Assembly (NCBI GenBank): GCA_016931085.1
Contig: JAFGFO010000076.1
Location: 1-45,917 of the forward strand
Source: Thermoflexales bacterium
GTDB lineage: Bacteria > Chloroflexota > Anaerolineae > Fen-1058
Length of the DNA stretch: 45,917 bases
Direction: 5' to 3'
A model generated the notes under the pieces. The model saw only the letters and a program-made list of their open reading frames with translations. It was not told the origin of the DNA and did no database searches. The position numbers were made by a program, and so were the translations under genes. Below, piece after piece: positions 41,894 through 45,917 of the stretch; position 1 is the stretch's first letter; the number at the start of each line of letters is the position of its first letter.

Positions 41894-43718
41894 GGATTCT
41901 ACTCGACGAAGCAGTGACAGCGTCCGTTCGGTGATGCAGCCTCGCCGCCCTGCCGGCGTGGGCAGGATCGAAAAAGCTCGAGACCCGCGCCGCGCTGCCG
42001 CCGGCTTGCTGCGTTACCTGGCTCCCTTCAAGGTGAGATTGGCGGCGGTCTTGGCCTGCGTGGTGATTTATACGCTCTTGGGCCTGGTCGGCCCGTACCT
42101 GATGGGCGTGGCCATCGACCGCTTTATCGCCATCAAGCGCCTGGATGGCCTGGCCCAGGTGGCGGCGGCGATGCTGGCCGTCTATTTCTTGAACAACTTG
42201 TTCCAGGCTATTGCCGCCTGGCTCATGTCCGATATTTCGCAGCAGGCGCTTAAACGCTTGCGCCAAGATTTGTTTGAGCACTTGCAACAACTATCGCAAA
42301 GCTTTTTTGACCACAACCCGGCCGGCGACCTGATGAGCCGCCTGACCAATGACATTGACGCCATCAACCAGGCCGTGTCTCAAAATGTCACCGCCTTGAT
42401 CGCCAGCCTGCTTTCGATGGCCGGTATCCTGGTGGCCATGTTTATCCTTGGCCGCTGGCTGGCGCTGGCGGCGGTGTTGGTCGTTCCCATTATGCTGTGG
42501 TTCACCAACCTGATCGCCCACTATACTCGTAGAGGATTCCGCCGCTTGCAGACTCACCTGGGAGAACTCAATGGCGTGATGGAAGAAGCTATCAGCGGCC
42601 AAAAAGTGGTCAAGGCCTTTCGCCGCAACGATACGGTGATCACCAATTTCCGGCAGCTCAACCAGGAGGTTTTTCAAGCCGGGGTATATGCGAACAGCTT
42701 TGCCATGGCGCTCATGCCGCTGACGGGCGTGTTGGGCAACTTGTTTGTCATCGTTATCGCCGGCCTGGGCGGCTGGCTGGCCCTGCAGAAGCTCGTCACG
42801 GTGGGGGTCATTGCCACCTTTATCTCTTATGGGCAAAATTTCATCCACCCACTGCGCCAATTGGCGAATATGTACAATTCGATCCAGGCGGCGCTGGCCG
42901 GGGCCGAGCGGGTGTTTGAGGTGATCGACACGCCGCCTGAAGCGCAAGACGCGCCGGACGCGCTCGGGCTCGACTCGCTCCAGGGCCGCGTGTGCTTCGA
43001 GCACGTTCATTTTGCTTACCGGCCCGGCCAGCCCGTTATCAAGGACATGTCACTGGAAGCGAGGGAGGGGGAAACCGTCGCCCTGGTTGGCCCCACCGGC
43101 GCCGGCAAGACGACGATTATCAACCTACTGACCCGCTTTTACGAGATCGACGGGGGCAGGATCGCGATTGACGGCAAAGACATCCGCGCCATCAAGAGAG
43201 CCGACCTGCGCCGCCAATTGGGCTTGGTGCTGCAGGATACGTTTTTGTTCTCTGACTCTGTGCTTGAGAACATCCGTTACGGGTGGTTAGAGGCCAGCGA
43301 CGAAGAGTGTATCCAAGCGGCGCAATTGGCTGACGCCGATCACTTTATCCGGCAACTGCCACAGGCTTACCAGACCAACCTCTCGGAGCGTGCCGCTAAC
43401 CTCAGCCAGGGCCAGCGGCAGCTCTTGGCCATCGCCCGCGCCATCCTGGCTGATCCGGGTATCTTGATCTTGGACGAGGCCACTAGCTCGGTTGACACGC
43501 GCACCGAGGCGCGCATCCAAAAAGCGCTGCTGCGCCTGATGCAGGGGCGGACCAGCTTTGTGATCGCCCATCGCTTGAGCACCATCCGCGACGCGGACAA
43601 GGTTATCGTCATCGACGACGGCCAGATCGTCGAGCAGGGCACGCACCAGCAGTTGCTCGACCGGCGCGGCTTTTACCATCACCTCTACATCAGCCAGTTC
43701 AAGGGACAGGCGATATAA
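41892..43718 (+). CDS. ABC exporter half-transporter, catalytic-NBD subunit
   Basis: This 608-residue partner of the preceding subunit has an exporter membrane domain with six helices (about 40-340), then Walker A GPTGAGKTT, a non-canonical signature (LSQGQ in ANLSQGQRQLL) and a complete Walker B ILILDEATSSVD with the catalytic Glu. The combination is exactly complementary: the intact ATP site pairs this Walker B with LSGGQ of the first subunit. ATG 41892 has no ribosome-binding site and sits in a tandem repeat, so translation is probably coupled. Confidence 0.93.
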   Translation: MDSTRRSSDSVRSVMQPRRPAGVGRIEKARDPRRAAAGLLRYLAPFKVRLAAVLACVVIYTLLGLVGPYLMGVAIDRFIAIKRLDGLAQVAAAMLAVYFLNNLFQAIAAWLMSDISQQALKRLRQDLFEHLQQLSQSFFDHNPAGDLMSRLTNDIDAINQAVSQNVTALIASLLSMAGILVAMFILGRWLALAAVLVVPIMLWFTNLIAHYTRRGFRRLQTHLGELNGVMEEAISGQKVVKAFRRNDTVITNFRQLNQEVFQAGVYANSFAMALMPLTGVLGNLFVIVIAGLGGWLALQKLVTVGVIATFISYGQNFIHPLRQLANMYNSIQAALAGAERVFEVIDTPPEAQDAPDALGLDSLQGRVCFEHVHFAYRPGQPVIKDMSLEAREGETVALVGPTGAGKTTIINLLTRFYEIDGGRIAIDGKDIRAIKRADLRRQLGLVLQDTFLFSDSVLENIRYGWLEASDEECIQAAQLADADHFIRQLPQAYQTNLSERAANLSQGQRQLLAIARAILADPGILILDEATSSVDTRTEARIQKALLRLMQGRTSFVIAHRLSTIRDADKVIVIDDGQIVEQGTHQQLLDRRGFYHHLYISQFKGQAI

Positions 43719-43731
43719 TCGCCCCCAACCC

Positions 43732-43759
43732 TTGACAACGCGTACCTTTGAGCTATACT
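43732..43759 (+). promoter_or_regulatory. Promoter before the membrane protein gene
   Basis: TTGACA (43732-43737), a 16-nt spacer and TATACT (43754-43759), about 40 nt upstream of the ATG at 43806. Confidence 0.7.
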
Positions 43760-43805
43760 TGTTCATGCTTGATGGCTTCGCGCTTTCGAGCCTGGAGGAA
43801 TTTGC

Positions 43806-44795
43806 ATGGTTAGTAATCTGGACACTGCTCACGTGATGGCCCCCTCGCATACAATCAAGTCGGATTACAAGGATCGAAGCCGCTTGATCGTCGCTATCGG
43901 CGCTTTACTGCTACTGGCTGGCATGGCGCTCGGCTTTTTAGGCCCGCTCGAAATGTATTGCTTCTACCTCTTTTCTGAGGGCGGGCGTTTCTATTACCCA
44001 GGCTTTGGATTTGGCTCTTTCATGTTCGGCAACATAGCCGCCCAAATCATCGGTTACTACCTGATCGCGGCCGCGTTGATCCCTCTCGGCTATGGGCACT
44101 TGACCAGGCGGCGCTGGGCCAGGCCCCTGGCTTTGACCTTGCTCTGGTCGTGGTTGGTGATCGGCGCGCCTTTGACCGTCGTGGTCTCTTTCATATTGCT
44201 CGGAAGCAAAGACTTGTCTCTGCCAGCCGCTCTGGCCGCGCTTGTTTTTCTTGGGCTGTCTTATGTGCTGTTCCCAGCTTTGCTGATCCGCTTTTATGGT
44301 GGGCAAAATGTCCGGCGAAGCTTCGAGGCTCGAGACCCGGGGCCCAGTCGGATCGAGGATTTGCCCATGCCGGCCCTCGTATTGAGCGCTTTGTATCTGT
44401 TCTACGTCGTCGTGCTGCATATCCTCATCTTGTTCAACGGCATGTACCCCGCCTTTGGCGTCTTTATATTTGGCTTTCAAGGCATCCTTTTACTCGACGT
44501 CTCGATGGCGTGCCTGGCTTGCCTCGTTTGGGGAACGCTGCGGCTGAAAGCGTGGGCGTGGTGGGGGGCGGTGGTCTTGCTGGGCTTGTTCACGTTCTCG
44601 ACGGTGCTGACCTTCTTCAGATACAGTTACCTGGACATCTTGGCCGGGCTGGCATTCCCACCCAGCGAAATAGAAATCTTGGATGGGATACCCGCACAGG
44701 GTTATCATTTTTCCATCCTGGTCGGGCTGCCCCTTCTCATCACGTGGGTTATAGCACTTGTGTCGAAACGACATTTCAAGGCGAGTGGGTTGTAA
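43806..44795 (+). CDS. Polytopic membrane protein, unknown function
   Basis: This 329-residue protein has about eight predicted hydrophobic spans (for example LIVAIGALLLLAGMALGFL, ALTLLWSWLVIGAPLTVVV, LVLSALYLFYVVVLHILILF, FSILVGLPLLITWVIALV). A cytoplasmic Lys/Arg-rich turn follows the first spans, and no enzymatic motif is seen. ATG 43806 has GGAGG 7 nt upstream and its own promoter. The next gene starts 5 bp after its stop, so the two form an operon, but a functional link is not obvious. Confidence 0.8.
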   Translation: MVSNLDTAHVMAPSHTIKSDYKDRSRLIVAIGALLLLAGMALGFLGPLEMYCFYLFSEGGRFYYPGFGFGSFMFGNIAAQIIGYYLIAAALIPLGYGHLTRRRWARPLALTLLWSWLVIGAPLTVVVSFILLGSKDLSLPAALAALVFLGLSYVLFPALLIRFYGGQNVRRSFEARDPGPSRIEDLPMPALVLSALYLFYVVVLHILILFNGMYPAFGVFIFGFQGILLLDVSMACLACLVWGTLRLKAWAWWGAVVLLGLFTFSTVLTFFRYSYLDILAGLAFPPSEIEILDGIPAQGYHFSILVGLPLLITWVIALVSKRHFKASGL

Positions 44796-44800
44796 GAAGC

Positions 44801-45718
44801 GTGACATCTGGAGTGACTTTTAACGTCCAACGCTTTAGCACGCACGATGGCCCTGGCATCCGCACCACCGTCTTTCTCAAGGGCTGCCCGCTGCGCTGCG
44901 CCTGGTGCCACAACCCGGAGGGGTTGCGCCCAGGCCTGGAGCTGGTGTGGTACGATGTGCGCTGCGCAGGCTTCCGAGATTGCCTGCGGGCCTGCCCCGA
45001 GCAAGCGCTGGCTCTCACGCCGCGGGGGATGCAAATCGAGCGGGGGCGCTGCACGCTGTGTGGCGCGTGCGCGGCGGCTTGCCCGGCGGCGGCGCTGGAG
45101 CTTGTTGGCCGCTGCTGGACGCCTGACGAGCTGTTGGCGGAATTGCTCAAGGATCGGGTCTTTTACGAGAGCTCTGGCGGCGGTATCACGTTCAGCGGTG
45201 GCGAACCGATGCTGCAGGCGGATTTCCTGGCCGCGCTTTTGCCCCGCTGCCGGGAGGCGGCCCTGCACGTGGCGCTCGACACCTGCGGCGCCGTTCCATG
45301 GGAGCTTTACGAGCACATCCTGCCCTGGACTGACCTGGTTTTGTATGATCTGAAGGTGATGGACGCGGAGCGCCATACATCGGCCACCGGCTTGTCCAAC
45401 GCCGGTATCCTTGAAAATGCTCGTCGCATCGCCGCCACGGGCAAGCCTGTGTGGATTCGCACGCCGGTCATCCCTGGCTATACCGCCGATGTCGAGAATG
45501 TACAGGCCATCGCTCGTTTCATCCAGTCGTCACTGTCTACGGTGCAGCGCTGGGATCTGCTCGCCTATACCAAGCTGGGCCGGTCCAAATATCGCCGCCT
45601 GGACATGCCTTATGCGTTGGAGGCTGCCACGCCTCCGAGCCAGGCCGAGATGGATGCACTGTGGCAGGCGGCGGTGGAATGGGTGCCGGCCGCGCGTTGG
45701 TCTGGAGCGACGCGCTGA
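44801..45718 (+). CDS. Glycyl-radical enzyme activase, radical SAM
   Basis: This 305-residue activating enzyme generates the glycyl radical in a partner enzyme using S-adenosylmethionine. The radical SAM triad is GCPLRCAWCHNPE (Cys29, Cys33, Cys36 from GTG 44801). It is followed by a ferredoxin-like insert with two 4Fe-4S Cys sets (CAGFRDCLRACP and CTLCGACAAACP), as in PflA-like activases of the larger type. SGGGITFSGGEP is the glycine-rich SAM motif. The start is uncertain: GTG 44801, with GTG 44813 also in frame, no strong ribosome-binding site. No glycyl-radical enzyme is next to it in the window; the partner may lie beyond the right end or elsewhere. Confidence 0.93.
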   Translation: MTSGVTFNVQRFSTHDGPGIRTTVFLKGCPLRCAWCHNPEGLRPGLELVWYDVRCAGFRDCLRACPEQALALTPRGMQIERGRCTLCGACAAACPAAALELVGRCWTPDELLAELLKDRVFYESSGGGITFSGGEPMLQADFLAALLPRCREAALHVALDTCGAVPWELYEHILPWTDLVLYDLKVMDAERHTSATGLSNAGILENARRIAATGKPVWIRTPVIPGYTADVENVQAIARFIQSSLSTVQRWDLLAYTKLGRSKYRRLDMPYALEAATPPSQAEMDALWQAAVEWVPAARWSGATR

Positions 45719-45793
45719 TTGAATGAAAACAAGAATTTTTCCACGAAGGACACGAAGGTCCACTAAGGCTTTAATAAAGTATTCGTAACTCAG

Positions 45794-45895
45794 GTCACAG
45801 AGATGCACAGAGAAAACACGGAGCTTCACAGAGAAGATTTAGCCTTTCTAAAGCCTCTGTGTGCCTCTGTGTTCCCTCTGTGAGGCTCTGTGTAA
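45794..45895. repeat. Imperfect long inverted repeat, CACAGAG type
   Basis: The left arm (about 45794-45834) repeats CACAGAG and the right arm (about 45855-45895) repeats CTCTGTG, around an AT-rich loop. It is the kind of dispersed intergenic palindrome found in many environmental bacterial genomes. Before it lies an unremarkable stretch, CCACGAAGGACACGAAGG, also of repeat character. No gene is seen after 45718. Confidence 0.7.
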
Positions 45896-45917
45896 CTAAA
45901 AATAGGCAGGCTGAGTA

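Noticed and set aside
40116..42290. A 724-codon open frame on the minus strand over the ABC genes
   Set aside because: It is antisense to two well-supported ABC subunits. Its composition (Gln/His/Asp-rich, no domain) is what a GC-rich coding strand yields in the opposite frame.
1..45917. CRISPR array
   Set aside because: No regularly spaced identical repeats and no cas gene were found.

Overview
The window is dominated by one integrated genomic island of about 38.5 kb, inserted in the 3' half of a tRNA gene with anticodon CAT. The intact tRNA (14-86) lies at the left edge. A 43-bp exact copy of its anticodon-loop-to-3'-end half lies at 38578-38620. These two copies (45-87 and 38578-38620) are the attL and attR sites, so the island is about 45-38620 and everything to the right is host chromosome. 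Codon use, the gene families (heterodimeric ABC exporter, C39-like protease, XerC-like recombinases) and the kinds of interspersed repeats suggest an uncultured Chloroflexota (Anaerolineae-like) bacterium. That assignment is tentative because no phylogenetic marker is present.

The cargo is a ten-gene minus-strand operon (31605 down to 1326) that I read as an enlarged BREX type 3 anti-phage system. In transcription order it is: brxF (small P-loop ATPase), brxC/pglY-like (DUF6079-type ATPase), a 2004-residue sacsin/GHKL-type ATPase with a DUF3883-like end, pglX-type DNA methyltransferase, two consecutive giant paralogs of unknown function each ending in a C2H2-like zinc finger, a DEAH helicase with a DUF1998-like end (brxHII-like), a NERD nuclease-UvrD helicase fusion, pglZ and a brxA-like gene. 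Gaps are short (14-70 bp), and pglZ and brxA overlap as ATGA. A good sigma70-type promoter sits immediately before brxF and predicts an almost leaderless transcript. The BREX-3 core is known. The sacsin-like protein, the twin giants and the NERD helicase inside the same operon are the part that may be undescribed.

Around this operon lie three tyrosine recombinases: int1 beside attL (287-1309), a distant one (31778-32710), and int2 (33423-34412), which is close in sequence to int1 but in opposite orientation. Between the last two is about 700 bp without a credible gene that folds into many strong nested hairpins. I propose it as a large structured non-coding RNA on the plus strand. Next come a structured element upstream of int2, a 16-bp palindrome, a NACHT/STAND-type ATPase with repeat-like C-terminal half (probably a second defence gene), an AF2212-antitoxin-like small protein overlapped by a C39-like cysteine protease, and a consensus promoter that fires into a decayed tRNA at attR.

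Right of attR the chromosome begins with debris: a pseudogene with an in-frame stop and a decayed pglZ fragment fused to the 3' end of an unrelated gene, which suggests an earlier BREX element at the same spot. Then follow a heterodimeric ABC exporter gene pair, a polytopic membrane protein, a glycyl-radical-enzyme activase, and an intergenic inverted repeat at the end of the window.
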